Positions 37,033 to 46,581 of a stretch of 64,000 nucleotides of DNA are shown here, piece after piece. The notes below the pieces were generated by a model, which had not been told where the DNA came from, searched no databases, and saw only the letters and a list, made by a program, of their open reading frames with translations. The translations under genes were made by a program, and so were the position numbers. How positions within the stretch are numbered: the first letter of the stretch is position 1; every line of letters starts with the position of its first letter. Source of the DNA: Dyella humicola (GTDB lineage: Bacteria > Pseudomonadota > Gammaproteobacteria > Xanthomonadales > Rhodanobacteraceae); the NCBI RefSeq assembly GCF_026283945.1, contig NZ_JAPDPC010000001.1, positions 682,001 through 746,000 of the forward strand. The letters are read 5' to 3'.

Positions 37033-38726
37033 AGTCGCGCCATTTACTCGCCCTGCTGTGGCTTATCACCTGCCTGGTGCCCATCGCGTCGCGCGCGGCC
37101 GAGGTGCAGGCCACGCTGGATCGCGCGCGCGTGGAGCTGGGCGAAACCGTTACGCTAAATCTGCGCGCCGCCGGTGGCGGCCTGGTCCAAGTGCCGGACC
37201 TGAGCGCCTTGGGGCGGGACTTTGCTGTGCTGGGGACATCCAGCAATAGCAGCGTCAGTATCGTCAATGGCAACCGCACGGCGCAGGTCGTCGTTGGCGT
37301 GGCGTTACGCCCCTTGCATGTGGGCATGCTGAGGATACCGTCCTTCCCATTTGCCGGTGGTACGACGGCACCGTTGACGCTGGAAGTGGTGGCGCCCGAT
37401 CCGGCGGCAGCCGCATCCGGCCATAAAGACGTCTTTCTGGAAGCTACCGTCGACCCGGCTAGTGGCTATGTCGGACAGCAGCTGGTCTATACCGTTCGGC
37501 TGTATTTCGCGGCCAACCTGACCAACGGCGCATTGGAAGATCCCCAGTTGGCCGGTGTGGATGCACGGCGCCTGGGCGACGAGACCAATTTCCAGGCCGA
37601 GCGCGCGGGACGTCGCTACAACGTTATCGAACGCCGATACGCACTTACGCCGCAGCACGAAGGCCACCTGGTGATTCCGCCGATCGCCTTCCAGGGCGAC
37701 ATGGTGAACATGGCCGACCCCGATGCGTTCTTCGGCAATGCCACGCCGGTGTCGGCATCTTCGCCCCCCGTTGCCATCGACGTACGACCGGCACCCGCCG
37801 GGGCCGCGCGTACCGCGTGGCTGCCGGCGCGCGAGTTGACGCTGACTCTGGATGGCGGCCCCTCGCAAGGCGAACTGCGCGTCGGACAGCCGCTGAACCT
37901 GGTGATGAGTCTGCAGGCCACGGGCTTGCCCTACGAAGCCTTGCCCGCACTGAGTCTGCCCACGCTGGATGGCGCCACCGTGTATCCGGACAAACCCGTC
38001 AACGGCACGCGCGTGGACGGGGAGTGGATCGTCGGCCGCCGCCAGCAGGGCTTCGCCATCGTGCCCAACCGCGCTGGCACGCTGACGATTCCTGAAACCA
38101 CGCTCACCTGGTGGAATGTGGCGTCCGATCATGCCGAGGTGGCGCGTATTCCGGCACAGAGTTTCACGGTGTTGCCCGCCACGGGTTCGGTGGCATCAGC
38201 CCCCACCCATGCAGCACAGTCCTCGCCGGCCGTGGTGCCGCCGGCTACATCGGTTGCTGTCGGCGGTCGCACCGCGCCCTGGCGCTGGATCGCACTGGTC
38301 AGCTTCGGCTTGTGGCTGGTCAGCGTGGTCGGCTGGCTGTGGTGGCGACGTCGACGCACGCGGACTCCCAGCGAGAATTCGCCGAGGGCCGCAGCGAAGG
38401 TGACGCCCGCGCACATGAGGTCGGCCTTCCTAGGTGCTGCTCGCGGTAGCGACACTGCGGCACAAGCCGCGGCCCTGATGGCTTGGGCACGGGCCGAACG
38501 CCCGGCCTTGCAGAATCTCGGCGAGCTGTCCCAGGCGCTGGCATCGGACAGCCAGCGAGCGGCCATTGCCGCCCTGCAACGCAAGCACTACGCAGGCATG
38601 GACGAGCAGGGCGTGGGAGAGCGACTGGCGAAGGTTTTCCGGGACGGCTTCGCATGGCGCCAGGACGAACAGGACATCAACGCGTCACCGCTGCCGCCGT
38701 TGTACCCATTCAACCTGCATCGTTGA
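37029..38726 (+). CDS. BatD family protein
   Basis: A 565-residue envelope protein starting at GTG 37029, overlapping the previous stop by GTGA. A signal peptide (to about SRA-A22) is followed by tandem beta-sandwich domains. [21 protein letters not shown] and [10 protein letters not shown] are typical BatD/oxygen-tolerance signatures, as is [16 protein letters not shown]. One membrane segment at about 418-440 is followed by a cytosolic helical end. It is the last gene of the MoxR-Bat operon and its 3' end overlaps the convergent macrodomain gene by 17 bases. Confidence 0.92.
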   Translation: MKSRHLLALLWLITCLVPIASRAAEVQATLDRARVELGETVTLNLRAAGGGLVQVPDLSALGRDFAVLGTSSNSSVSIVNGNRTAQVVVGVALRPLHVGMLRIPSFPFAGGTTAPLTLEVVAPDPAAAASGHKDVFLEATVDPASGYVGQQLVYTVRLYFAANLTNGALEDPQLAGVDARRLGDETNFQAERAGRRYNVIERRYALTPQHEGHLVIPPIAFQGDMVNMADPDAFFGNATPVSASSPPVAIDVRPAPAGAARTAWLPARELTLTLDGGPSQGELRVGQPLNLVMSLQATGLPYEALPALSLPTLDGATVYPDKPVNGTRVDGEWIVGRRQQGFAIVPNRAGTLTIPETTLTWWNVASDHAEVARIPAQSFTVLPATGSVASAPTHAAQSSPAVVPPATSVAVGGRTAPWRWIALVSFGLWLVSVVGWLWWRRRRTRTPSENSPRAAAKVTPAHMRSAFLGAARGSDTAAQAAALMAWARAERPALQNLGELSQALASDSQRAAIAALQRKHYAGMDEQGVGERLAKVFRDGFAWRQDEQDINASPLPPLYPFNLHR

Positions 38727-39234
38727 GCGCTGCCTGCCAGATTGACGCCATCGACGCGCTGAAGCAGCACAACAACACGCGGATCGGAGCGATTCCCTTC
38801 TGTGCGTCGCGAAGGTTCTGCAAAGCAACGGGTGCGGCCAGCTCGGGAGGGTAGCCATAGATGCCGCAACTGATGGCCGGAAAAGCGATGGACTCGACCG
38901 CGTGCTCGATGGCCAGCGCCATGCTTTCCTGGTAGCAACTTGCAAGCAGCGAAGCTTCGTCATGGGAGCCACCCCGCCAGACCGGGCCGACCGTGTGGAT
39001 GACGTAGCGTGCAGGAAGATTGAAACCCGGCGTGAGGCGGGCTTCTCCGGTAGGGCAGCGCACGCCAGGTTGTACCTGCGGCAATTCGCGACAGGCCTCC
39101 AGCAGCGCCGGACCCGCGGCGCGGTGAATGGCGCCATCGACGCCACCGCCCCCCAACAAACTGGAGTTGGCCGCATTCACGATCGCATCCACGTCGAGCC
39201 GGGTGATGTCTGCGGTGACAATTTCGATAGACAT
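38710..39234 (-). CDS. Macrodomain O-acetyl-ADP-ribose deacetylase
   Basis: A 174-residue macrodomain protein of the MacroD/YmdB type, which removes acetyl from O-acetyl-ADP-ribose and may reverse ADP-ribosylation. Visible: [19 protein letters not shown], with the conserved Asp and Asn, [14 protein letters not shown] (ribose loop, Asp for catalysis) and [14 protein letters not shown] frame from start to stop is undisturbed. Convergent to BatD with a 17-base coding overlap and divergent from the marR-type gene. I give no symbol because YmdB and other MacroD families cannot be separated by eye. Confidence 0.93.
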   Translation of the reverse strand: MSIEIVTADITRLDVDAIVNAANSSLLGGGGVDGAIHRAAGPALLEACRELPQVQPGVRCPTGEARLTPGFNLPARYVIHTVGPVWRGGSHDEASLLASCYQESMALAIEHAVESIAFPAISCGIYGYPPELAAPVALQNLRDAQKGIAPIRVLLCCFSASMASIWQAALNDAG

Positions 39235-39308
39235 AAGGCGTGGTTTCGTGGGAATTTGCGGCCTATGCTTCAGGTTACACTTGGACAGCGCGGACCGACA
39301 TCACTTCC

Positions 39309-39773
39309 ATGACTAAGGTCGAAGATATTTCCTTTGGTTATCTGTTGAACGATGTGACCTTGCTGTTTCGCAAGCACTTCGACAGACGCGCCGTGAAATT
39401 CGGGTTGACTCGCGCGCAATGGCGGGCCACCAAGATGTTGTATCACCGCGAAGGCCTGCGCCAGACCGAGCTTGCCGATCTGCTGGAAATGGAGCCCATC
39501 GCCGTCGGTCGAGTCATCGACCGCCTTCAGGCAGCGGGTTTCGTGGAGCGGCGGCCGGATCCGAAGGATCGTCGTGCCTGGCGCCTATACGTGACCGATC
39601 AGGCGCGGGGCGTCATCGCCGATATGGAGCTTATCGCCCAGGGCCTGCGCAAGGACGCCACCATCGGCATCGACGTCGCCGAGTTGGAGCAGGCCATGGG
39701 CGTGCTGAACCGGATCAAGGAAAACCTGCAGGCCCTTGATGCCTCGTCCACGGAGGGCGAGCAGGAATCGTAG
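39309..39773 (+). CDS. MarR family transcriptional regulator
   Basis: A 154-residue winged-helix regulator. TRAQWRATKMLYHREGLRQTELADLLEMEPIAVGRVIDRLQ is the helix-turn-helix (quoted in parts: RQTELADLLEMEP, VGRVIDRLQAAGFVERR), followed by the wing RRPDPKDRRAWRLYVTD. The start is ATG 39309; a longer frame back to 39240 has no ribosome site. It lies 324 bases upstream of the RND efflux operon on the same strand, so it is the probable local regulator (context inference). No ligand can be predicted. Confidence 0.92.
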   Translation: MTKVEDISFGYLLNDVTLLFRKHFDRRAVKFGLTRAQWRATKMLYHREGLRQTELADLLEMEPIAVGRVIDRLQAAGFVERRPDPKDRRAWRLYVTDQARGVIADMELIAQGLRKDATIGIDVAELEQAMGVLNRIKENLQALDASSTEGEQES

Positions 39774-40097
39774 TCCGTTCGAGCGGCCGCCTAGACGGCG
39801 CTGGGCGCATGAGTATCGGGCCTGAATATGCCGCGCTGTGGGCTTGCCAGATCCCGGTGCGCGTAATGTCCTGCGATCAGATCAACATGCGCCTTGCATG
39901 CATGCCGCATAGTGGCTTGTTTGCCAAGTGCTGTCGGTCGTGCCGTTCGGGGGTGCCGACTACCGCACAATGTCCAATGCGGCGCGCTGTTCCATACAAA
40001 GAGGGGAGTGGCGCACCTTCTGTGGCATATATCGAGTCGACACCGTGGCGCCCGGCCTCCAGCCGACCCCAGCCCGCGGCCGATGGTCGGAGAACTC
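39774..40097. other. Gene-free region between marR-type gene and RND operon
   Basis: Contains a 24-bp imperfect palindrome at 39887-39910 and no credible coding sequence; a frame open through it into the fusion-protein gene has no ribosome site. GGAG at 40089-40092 is the site for the start at 40098. I could not find a confident promoter. Confidence 0.7.
39887..39910. promoter_or_regulatory. Candidate operator: 24-bp imperfect palindrome
   Basis: ATGCGCCTTGCA on the left half and, reversed, ATGCGGCATGCA on the right half, 10 of 12 positions symmetric, centred on TGCA|TGCA. Length and symmetry suit a MarR dimer. Binding is inference. Confidence 0.4.
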
Positions 40098-41228
40098 ATG
40101 CAGCGCACGTCCCGTAAGAAATCCGTCTTGCTTGTCGCGGTGCTCGTTGCGACGGCTTTGGCCGTCCAGATGTTTCGCGGGAGTGAGCGCGCTACCGCCA
40201 AGACGCCTGCCGTGCCTGCCGTGGTTCCGGTGAAAGTGGTGAGCGCGCACCGCGGTGATCTCGACCTGACCCTGAAAGTGATTGGTCGCGCCGAGGCCTT
40301 CTCCACGGTCAATGTGCAGGCACGCGTCAGCGGCCAGCTGCAGTCGTTGTTGTTCACGCCTGGCGCTCACGTGAAGAAGGGCGACACGATCATCCGCATC
40401 GACCCCAGCCTCCTGCAGGCCCAGCTCGACCAGGCCCTGGGCAACCTCGCCAAGGACCAGGCGCAGCTGGCCAATGCCGAGACCGTGCTGAAGCGTTACC
40501 AGCCGTTGCTGGGTAAAGGTTACGTGGCACAGTCTGATTACGATACCTACAAGGCCAATCAAGGCATCTATCAGGCATCAGTGAAGGCCGATCAGGCCGC
40601 CGTGGAGCTGGCGCGCACCCAGCTCAGCTACGCGCAGATCCAGGCGCCGTTCGATAGCGTCGCAGGTGCGCCGTTGATCTATCCGGGGGCGCAGGTGACG
40701 GCGAACGACACGTCCATCGTGGTGCTGAACCAGATTCGCCCTATCCACCTCACGTTCTCCATCCCGGAAACCGGGCTGGCGGGAACCAAGGCTGCCATGG
40801 GGCGCGGCAGCGTGGCAGTCACCGCCAGCATTCCCGGCACCAAGGCGGCACCCATGCAGGCCGAACTGGATTTCATCAACAACGCGGTAGATCCAACCAC
40901 CAGCACGATCCAGCTCAAGGCACATTACGACAATAACGATGACCGACTTACGCCGGGTCAGTTTGTCGAGATCGTTTTGCCCACGACGCGCCTGACCAAC
41001 GTGGTGACTGTGCCGTTGGTGGCCTTGCAGAATTCGCCGCTGGGCAGCTTTGTCTTCGTCGCCAATGCCGATGGGACGGTGCAGCAACGCATGGTCACCG
41101 CCGGGCCTACCAGCGGCTCGCAAGTCGTGATCGAGAAAGGCCTGGTTGGCAGCGAGCATGTGGTTACCGATGGCCAGCTGTTGCTGGTGGATGGCGCGCA
41201 CGTGCGTGTCGTTACCGACAACGGATAA
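40098..41228 (+). CDS. RND efflux periplasmic adaptor (MdtA/AcrA type)
   Basis: Membrane fusion protein of 376 residues linking an RND pump to an outer-membrane channel. ATG 40098 has GGAG five bases upstream; ATG 40083 is an alternative. An N-terminal membrane anchor (VLLVAVLVATALAVQMF) is not a lipoprotein signal. The lipoyl half-motif VNVQARVSGQLQSLLFTPGAHVKKGD, alpha-hairpin (LAKDQAQLANAETVLKRY) and second half (LSYAQIQAPFDSVAG) are all present, followed by the beta-barrel. It precedes the RND gene by 92 bases. No outer-membrane TolC-type gene is nearby. Confidence 0.93.
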   Translation: MQRTSRKKSVLLVAVLVATALAVQMFRGSERATAKTPAVPAVVPVKVVSAHRGDLDLTLKVIGRAEAFSTVNVQARVSGQLQSLLFTPGAHVKKGDTIIRIDPSLLQAQLDQALGNLAKDQAQLANAETVLKRYQPLLGKGYVAQSDYDTYKANQGIYQASVKADQAAVELARTQLSYAQIQAPFDSVAGAPLIYPGAQVTANDTSIVVLNQIRPIHLTFSIPETGLAGTKAAMGRGSVAVTASIPGTKAAPMQAELDFINNAVDPTTSTIQLKAHYDNNDDRLTPGQFVEIVLPTTRLTNVVTVPLVALQNSPLGSFVFVANADGTVQQRMVTAGPTSGSQVVIEKGLVGSEHVVTDGQLLLVDGAHVRVVTDNG

Positions 41229-41320
41229 ATGCCTGCCATGCCCACTCTTCGCACCCATGTTGCGCGTCTCTTTCGTAGCCACGCGTCGCTATTTGGAACG
41301 GCCGTGAACGAGGCTAGTGC

Positions 41321-44300
41321 ATGAACCTGCCCGCACTCTGCATCCAGCGGCCGGTGATGACGGCGCTGTTGATGATCGCCTTGCTCGTGTTCGGCATCGC
41401 GGCTTACCCGAAGTTGCCAGTCAACGAATTGCCCAACGTCGACTTCCCGACCATCACGGTCAGCGCGAGCTTGCCCGGTGCCGCGCCAGAGACCATGGCG
41501 ACGGCCGTGGCGACGCCACTGGAAAACCAGTTGTCGACGATCGCGGGCATCCAGTCGATGACGTCCACCAGTGCGTTGGGCGGCACGTCGATCACGCTGA
41601 CCTTCGAGCTCGACCGCAATATCGACGGCGCGGCACAGGACGTGCAGGCGGCCATTTCCGCAGCGCTGCGTCAGTTGCCCACCAGCATGCCGACGCCGCC
41701 GACGTTTCGAAAGGTGAACCCGGCCGATGCGCCGATCATCTATCTCACCCTGCGTTCGAAAACCCAGCCGCTTTCGGTGGTGGATGACTACGCGGAGACC
41801 CAACTGGCCCAGCATCTGTCGATGATCGATGGCGTGGCCCAGGTGAATGTGTACGGCGCGCAGAAGTATGCCGTGCGCATCAGCGTCGACCCGCAGAAGC
41901 TGGCGGCCAGCGGCATCGGTATCGATACCATGCAGAACGCGATTTCCAACGCCAACGTGAACCTGGCGACCGGCTCGCTCAACGGTAATCGCCAGCTGCT
42001 GTCGATTCGTTCGGACGGTCAGCTGCAGCGCGCCGATCGCTACAACAACATCATCGTGTCTTACCGCAATGGTGCGCCCGTGCGCCTGTCCGATCTGGGC
42101 ACGGCCGAGGACAGCGTACAGAACGACCAGGTGGCCAGCTGGTACAACGGCGAGCGGGCCATCATTCTGGCCATCCAGCGCCAACCGGGATCGAACACGG
42201 TGGCCACCATCGATCGCATTCGCGCCGCGTTGCCCCAGTTCGAAGCGACGCTGCCGCCATCGGTCAAGATGGCCGTGCTTTACGATCGCTCGGATTCGAT
42301 TCGCGCCTCCGTCGACGACGTGCAGTTCACCCTGCTGCTGGCGGGTGTGCTGGTGGTACTGGTGATCTACTTGTTCCTGGGTAATGCATCGGCCACGCTG
42401 ATTCCCGGCCTTGCGTTGCCGGTATCGATCGTGGGTACGTTCGGCGCGATGTTTGCGCTTGGCTACAGCCTGGACAATCTGTCGTTGCTCGCCCTGACCC
42501 TGGTGGTCGGCTTCGTGGTGGACGATGCGATCGTGATGCTGGAGAACATCGTGCGGCATGTCGAAGACGGCATGGATCCGTATGAGGCGTCGCTCAAGGG
42601 TGCGGGCGAGATCGGCTTCACCATTTTCTCGATGACGCTGTCGCTGGTGGCGGTATTCCTGCCGGTGATGTTCATGGGTGGCATCGTCGGTCGCCTGTTT
42701 CATGAGTTTGCCGTGACCTTGAGCGTGGCGATTCTGATTTCCGGCTTCGTCTCGATCACGCTGACGCCGATGCTGTGCAGCCGCTTTCTGCGTCATGCCG
42801 AGCACGAGAAGAAGGCGCGCGTGGTGCTCTGGTTCGATCGCGGCTTCGAGCGCGTGCGGCAGGGTTATGCGCGCAGCTTGGCATGGGCCGTAGGGCACCC
42901 ACGCTCCATCCTCGGCGTGTTCTTCGGCAGTCTGCTGTTGACCGGCGTGTTGTTCGTGGTCGTCGACAAGGACTTCATTCCCGCGGGCGATTCCGGCCAA
43001 CTCAATGTGAATGTCGAAGGTCCGGACGATATTTCAGTCAGGGGCATGGGGCAGCGTCAACAGGCGCTGGCGGCCATCGTGGCGAAGGACCCGAACATCG
43101 ATGCCTACATGTCGTCGGTAGGCAGCGGTGGCGCGCGCACCACGACCAACAACGGCTCGATCCTGTTGCGGTTGAAGCCGGCCAGCGAACGCGCGCTCGA
43201 TCCCAACGGCATCATCCAGGAGCTACGCAAGAAGTTTGCGGAGGTTCCGGGCATTCGGGCCTATATCCAGAACCCGCCATCGATCCAGGTAGGTGGTCGC
43301 CAATCCAAGGCGCAATATCAGTACACCTTGCAGTCCATCGATACGAATGCGTTGTACAGCTGGTCGGGCAAGGTCATCGATGCCTTCAGCAAGCTGCCTG
43401 GTTTCCAGGATGTCACCAGCGACCTGGACCTCAATGGTCCGTCGATCGTGGTCAATGTCGATCGCGACAAACTGGCCACGATGGGACTGAGCATGGACCA
43501 GGTACAGACCGCGCTCGGCTCGGCATTCGGCGCCAACCAGATCTCCACGATCTATGGTGCGTCATCGCAGTATTGGGTGATCTTGCAGGTCTATTACGCC
43601 CTGCAGAACGACGCCGATGTGCTGTCGCAACTCTATGTCACGTCGAGCAGCGGCACGCTGGTGCCACTCAACGCGGTGGCGAGCTTCGAGCGCAAGCCCC
43701 AGGCGCTTACCGTCAATCATCAGGGCCAGAGTCCTGCCGTGACGGTGTCGTTCAATCTGGCGCCGGGCGTCAGCCTCAGCGAGGCCGTGGCGAGTATCGA
43801 CGGCGCGATGAAGAAGATGGACTTGCCACCGTCGATCACCGGCAGCGTGCAAGGTACCGCGCAGGCGTTCCAGGACTCCATGCAGGGCATGGGCCTGTTG
43901 CTGGTGCTGGCCTTGTTCGTGATCTACCTGGTGCTTGGCATTCTCTATGAGAGCTTTATCCATCCGCTGACGATTCTCTCGGGCCTGCCATCCGCGGGCG
44001 TAGGCGCGCTGCTGACCTTGATGATCTTCCGCGCACCGCTGGATCTGTTCTCCTTCGTCGGCATCGTGATGTTGATCGGCATCGTGAAGAAGAACGCGAT
44101 CATGATGATCGACTTCGCGCTGGAGCGGCAACGTAACGATGGCATCTCGCCGGCCGAGGCCATCGTCGAGGCGTGCCACGTCCGTTTTCGACCGATCATG
44201 ATGACGACGATGGCTGCCTTCGCCGGCACCTTGCCGATTGCCCTGGGTCTGGGTGCGGGCGCCGAGACGCGTCGTCCCTTGGGGCTTGCCGTGGTGGGTG

Positions 44301-44425
44301 GCCTGCTGGTTTCGCAGGTGCTCACCCTGTACCTGACGCCGGTGATTTACCTGTACATGGTTCGCTGGAGCGAACGTTTCTCAAGCAAGCGCCGTCTTCC
44401 ACAGGCAAGTCCGGCTCACGAGTAG
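41321..44425 (+). CDS. RND multidrug efflux transporter (HAE1 family)
   Basis: A 1034-residue inner-membrane proton antiporter of the AcrB/MdtB type. The twelve-segment plan is clear, with the proton-relay aspartates in GFVVDDAIVMLENI and the lysine in GIVKKNAIMMIDFALE. Start MNLPALCIQRPVMTALLMIALLV is typical. Resemblance to MdtB/MdtC/MuxBC is stronger than to AcrB, judged by TATEI-type openings and DIPAGDSGQLNV-like sequence (FIPAGDSGQLNV). A single RND gene is present, so a heteromeric pair as in MdtBC is not formed from this locus. Terminator follows. Confidence 0.94.
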   Translation: MNLPALCIQRPVMTALLMIALLVFGIAAYPKLPVNELPNVDFPTITVSASLPGAAPETMATAVATPLENQLSTIAGIQSMTSTSALGGTSITLTFELDRNIDGAAQDVQAAISAALRQLPTSMPTPPTFRKVNPADAPIIYLTLRSKTQPLSVVDDYAETQLAQHLSMIDGVAQVNVYGAQKYAVRISVDPQKLAASGIGIDTMQNAISNANVNLATGSLNGNRQLLSIRSDGQLQRADRYNNIIVSYRNGAPVRLSDLGTAEDSVQNDQVASWYNGERAIILAIQRQPGSNTVATIDRIRAALPQFEATLPPSVKMAVLYDRSDSIRASVDDVQFTLLLAGVLVVLVIYLFLGNASATLIPGLALPVSIVGTFGAMFALGYSLDNLSLLALTLVVGFVVDDAIVMLENIVRHVEDGMDPYEASLKGAGEIGFTIFSMTLSLVAVFLPVMFMGGIVGRLFHEFAVTLSVAILISGFVSITLTPMLCSRFLRHAEHEKKARVVLWFDRGFERVRQGYARSLAWAVGHPRSILGVFFGSLLLTGVLFVVVDKDFIPAGDSGQLNVNVEGPDDISVRGMGQRQQALAAIVAKDPNIDAYMSSVGSGGARTTTNNGSILLRLKPASERALDPNGIIQELRKKFAEVPGIRAYIQNPPSIQVGGRQSKAQYQYTLQSIDTNALYSWSGKVIDAFSKLPGFQDVTSDLDLNGPSIVVNVDRDKLATMGLSMDQVQTALGSAFGANQISTIYGASSQYWVILQVYYALQNDADVLSQLYVTSSSGTLVPLNAVASFERKPQALTVNHQGQSPAVTVSFNLAPGVSLSEAVASIDGAMKKMDLPPSITGSVQGTAQAFQDSMQGMGLLLVLALFVIYLVLGILYESFIHPLTILSGLPSAGVGALLTLMIFRAPLDLFSFVGIVMLIGIVKKNAIMMIDFALERQRNDGISPAEAIVEACHVRFRPIMMTTMAAFAGTLPIALGLGAGAETRRPLGLAVVGGLLVSQVLTLYLTPVIYLYMVRWSERFSSKRRLPQASPAHE

Positions 44426-44455
44426 AGCAACGGGCGGACCACCTACCGTCAAAAG

Positions 44456-44484
44456 AAAGGGCGGCCCGGAGGCCGCCCTTTTTG
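44456..44484 (+). terminator. Intrinsic terminator after the RND gene
   Basis: GGGCGGCC-CGGA-GGCCGCCC stem with A-run before and T5 after; also faces the end of the minus-strand M28 peptidase gene at 44506. Confidence 0.9.
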
Positions 44485-44505
44485 TTGCTCGCTGATGATG
44501 GTGGA

Positions 44506-45945
44506 TCAGTCTTCCGCGCCATCCTTGGCGAAGGCGCCCGCTGCCGAGCCGAAGTCACCGTTCGCCTGTGCCGCCATATACGAGAAGGCGGCATAGACTG
44601 CGACGTTCTGCGCCAGCTCCTTCGGGTCGATCTTGTCGAGCGTGTCGTTGGCGGTGTGGTGGAAGTCGAAGTAGTCCGTGCCGTCCTGGGTCAAGCTGAG
44701 AGCGGCCATGCCCTTGGCATGCATCTGCGACAGATCGGAGCCGCCACCCCCCGCCATCTTGGCGTCATAGGCCACGCCGATCGGCGCCAGCACCTGGGCC
44801 ATCTGCTCGATGGCGCCGCGGGCTTCGGGCTTCACGCTGGCACTCATGCGCCATACCTTGCGTGCGCCGAAATCCGATTCGGTGCCCAGCTGGAACTTGG
44901 CGACATCGGCAGCGTGCTTTTCCGCATAGGCTTTACCGCCCCACAGCCCCATCTCTTCGTTGGCGAAGGCGATGACGCGGATGGTGCGGTCTGGGCGCTG
45001 CGGCATGTCGCCGATCAACTTGGCCGCGGCCATGGCAATGGCGACACCGGCACCGTCGTCGATGGCACCTGTGCCCGGATCCCACGAATCAAGATGGCCG
45101 CCGATCGCGACGATCTGGTCCGGATGCTTCTTGCCGGTGAACTCGCCGATCACGTTGGCGCCCGTATAGGTGCCAGTGATGCCGCAATCGAGGTCCAGCT
45201 TGATGCTGACCGGCTTGCCATAGGCCAGCACGCGCGTGAGCTGGTCGGCATCGGGATTGGAGAGGGCGGCCGCGGGGATGGCTTCCTTCGGATCCTTGAA
45301 GCCCGTCACGCCGGTATGTGGCGTTCGACTGTGGGCATCGGTGCCGGCCGAGCGCAGCAGGAACGCAGCGGCGCCCATCTTCGAGGCGATCACCGGGCCG
45401 CCCACACGGATGGCCGAACCCATGCCGTAATCCTGGCCGTCCTTGTGACGCTCCATGCGGGCGTCGACGTAAACGATCTTGCCCTTCACGCTGGCCGGGT
45501 CAGCCTTCTTCAGCGCATCGAGGCTGTCGAATCTCACCACGTCGGCCGTGAGCCCACCCTTGGGCGTGCCGGACGAATAGCCCAGCGCGATCAGGGCCAG
45601 CGGCTGCGGGAACGGAGCGACGATTTCCGCGTGTTCGCTGCGACGTTCCCACAGCGGATAGGTGACCTGCTCGGTGTAGACCTTGTCGAAACCGAGGGCT
45701 TTGAACTTGGCGATGGCCCATTCGCGGCCACGCTGGTCTGTCGGGCTGCCGGCGAGACGAGGGCCGACTTCCGTCGTCAATGACTCGACGATCTGATAGC
45801 TGGTGTTGTCGTTCATCGCCTTGTCGCGCAGCTGTTCGGCCGCCTTTACGGCTGCTGCTGGGATGGTGGTCGGGCTGGCGGCACTGGCAGTGCCAACCGC
45901 CAGGATCAGGCTGGCGGCAAGCAGGGTGAGCGGCAGGCGGCGCAT
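44506..45945 (-). CDS. M28 family metallopeptidase, secreted
   Basis: A 479-residue exported aminopeptidase/carboxypeptidase-like enzyme. Signal peptide MRRLPLTLLAASLILAVG with cut near ASA-A. A PA domain insert (LALIALGYSSG to VIASKMGAAAFLL) precedes the catalytic fold. Di-zinc ligands appear as GGHLDSWDPG (His, Asp), AIDDGAG (Asp), FANEEMGLWG (catalytic Glu-Glu), TESDFGA (Asp) and FDFHHTANDT (His). This set is complete, so the enzyme should be active. Substrate is unknown. Confidence 0.93.
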   Translation of the reverse strand: MRRLPLTLLAASLILAVGTASAASPTTIPAAAVKAAEQLRDKAMNDNTSYQIVESLTTEVGPRLAGSPTDQRGREWAIAKFKALGFDKVYTEQVTYPLWERRSEHAEIVAPFPQPLALIALGYSSGTPKGGLTADVVRFDSLDALKKADPASVKGKIVYVDARMERHKDGQDYGMGSAIRVGGPVIASKMGAAAFLLRSAGTDAHSRTPHTGVTGFKDPKEAIPAAALSNPDADQLTRVLAYGKPVSIKLDLDCGITGTYTGANVIGEFTGKKHPDQIVAIGGHLDSWDPGTGAIDDGAGVAIAMAAAKLIGDMPQRPDRTIRVIAFANEEMGLWGGKAYAEKHAADVAKFQLGTESDFGARKVWRMSASVKPEARGAIEQMAQVLAPIGVAYDAKMAGGGGSDLSQMHAKGMAALSLTQDGTDYFDFHHTANDTLDKIDPKELAQNVAVYAAFSYMAAQANGDFGSAAGAFAKDGAED

Positions 45946-46029
45946 GGGTAACTCCTCGGGCGGAAACCGCGATTATCGCGTGCCCGCCCCGGCGCGCTTA
46001 GGCCAGAAGTCATGTTGATGCCAAAACAC

Positions 46030-46059
46030 GCAGCGACCGCACCAACGGCGGGTCGCTGC
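46030..46059 (-). terminator. Intrinsic terminator after mscL
   Basis: Perfect 9-bp stem GCAGCGACC/GGTCGCTGC with GTGTTTTGG downstream on the minus strand. Confidence 0.7.
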
Positions 46060-46074
46060 ACTTGGCCGGAAGCG

Positions 46075-46485
46075 CTACTGCCTGGTCTTGAGCAGATCGC
46101 GGATCTCGGTGAGCAGTACCACATCCGGTGCCGGAGGTGCCGGTGCGGCTTCCTGGCGGCGGGTGAGCCGGTTGATCGCCTTGACCAGCAGGAAGATGGC
46201 GAACGCGATGATGATGAACTGGATCAGCGTATTGATGAAGGCGCCATAGCCGATGGCGACTTCGGCCACCTTGTGAGCCGGGTTGCTGTTATCGGCCGGC
46301 TTGAGCACCCACTTCATGTCGGAGAAGTCGATGCCGCCCGTGAGCGCGCCGATCGGTGGCATCACGATCTGATCGACCAGTGACGTCACGATCTTGCCGA
46401 ACGCGCCGCCGATCACCACGCCGACGGCGAGGTCGATGACGTTGCCGCGCATGGCGAATTCTTTGAACTCTTTCAGCATGCTCAT
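46075..46485 (-). CDS. mscL: Large-conductance mechanosensitive channel MscL
   Basis: Inner-membrane channel that opens under hypo-osmotic stress. It has 136 residues, the same as E. coli. [26 protein letters not shown] is the first, pore-lining helix (about 5-30; quoted here in parts: [23 protein letters not shown]). The periplasmic loop ([16 protein letters not shown]) and second helix ([19 protein letters not shown]) follow. The cytoplasmic helix ends LLTEIRDLL. Upstream gap to the FAA-hydrolase gene is 96 bases. Confidence 0.97.
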   Translation of the reverse strand: MSMLKEFKEFAMRGNVIDLAVGVVIGGAFGKIVTSLVDQIVMPPIGALTGGIDFSDMKWVLKPADNSNPAHKVAEVAIGYGAFINTLIQFIIIAFAIFLLVKAINRLTRRQEAAPAPPAPDVVLLTEIRDLLKTRQ

Positions 46486-46581
46486 GCTTCACTCCCTCGC
46501 TAAGGCCGCGGATGGCAAGGGAACTCTAACGCAGCACGGGCCGGGCGCGACAGAATGGCGCCCGGCAAGCACGTGGGCGAT

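Noticed and set aside
40958-43000. 680-codon open frame opposite the RND pump genes
   Set aside because: Shadow of well-supported genes on the plus strand; His/Arg/Gln-rich translation without family resemblance.
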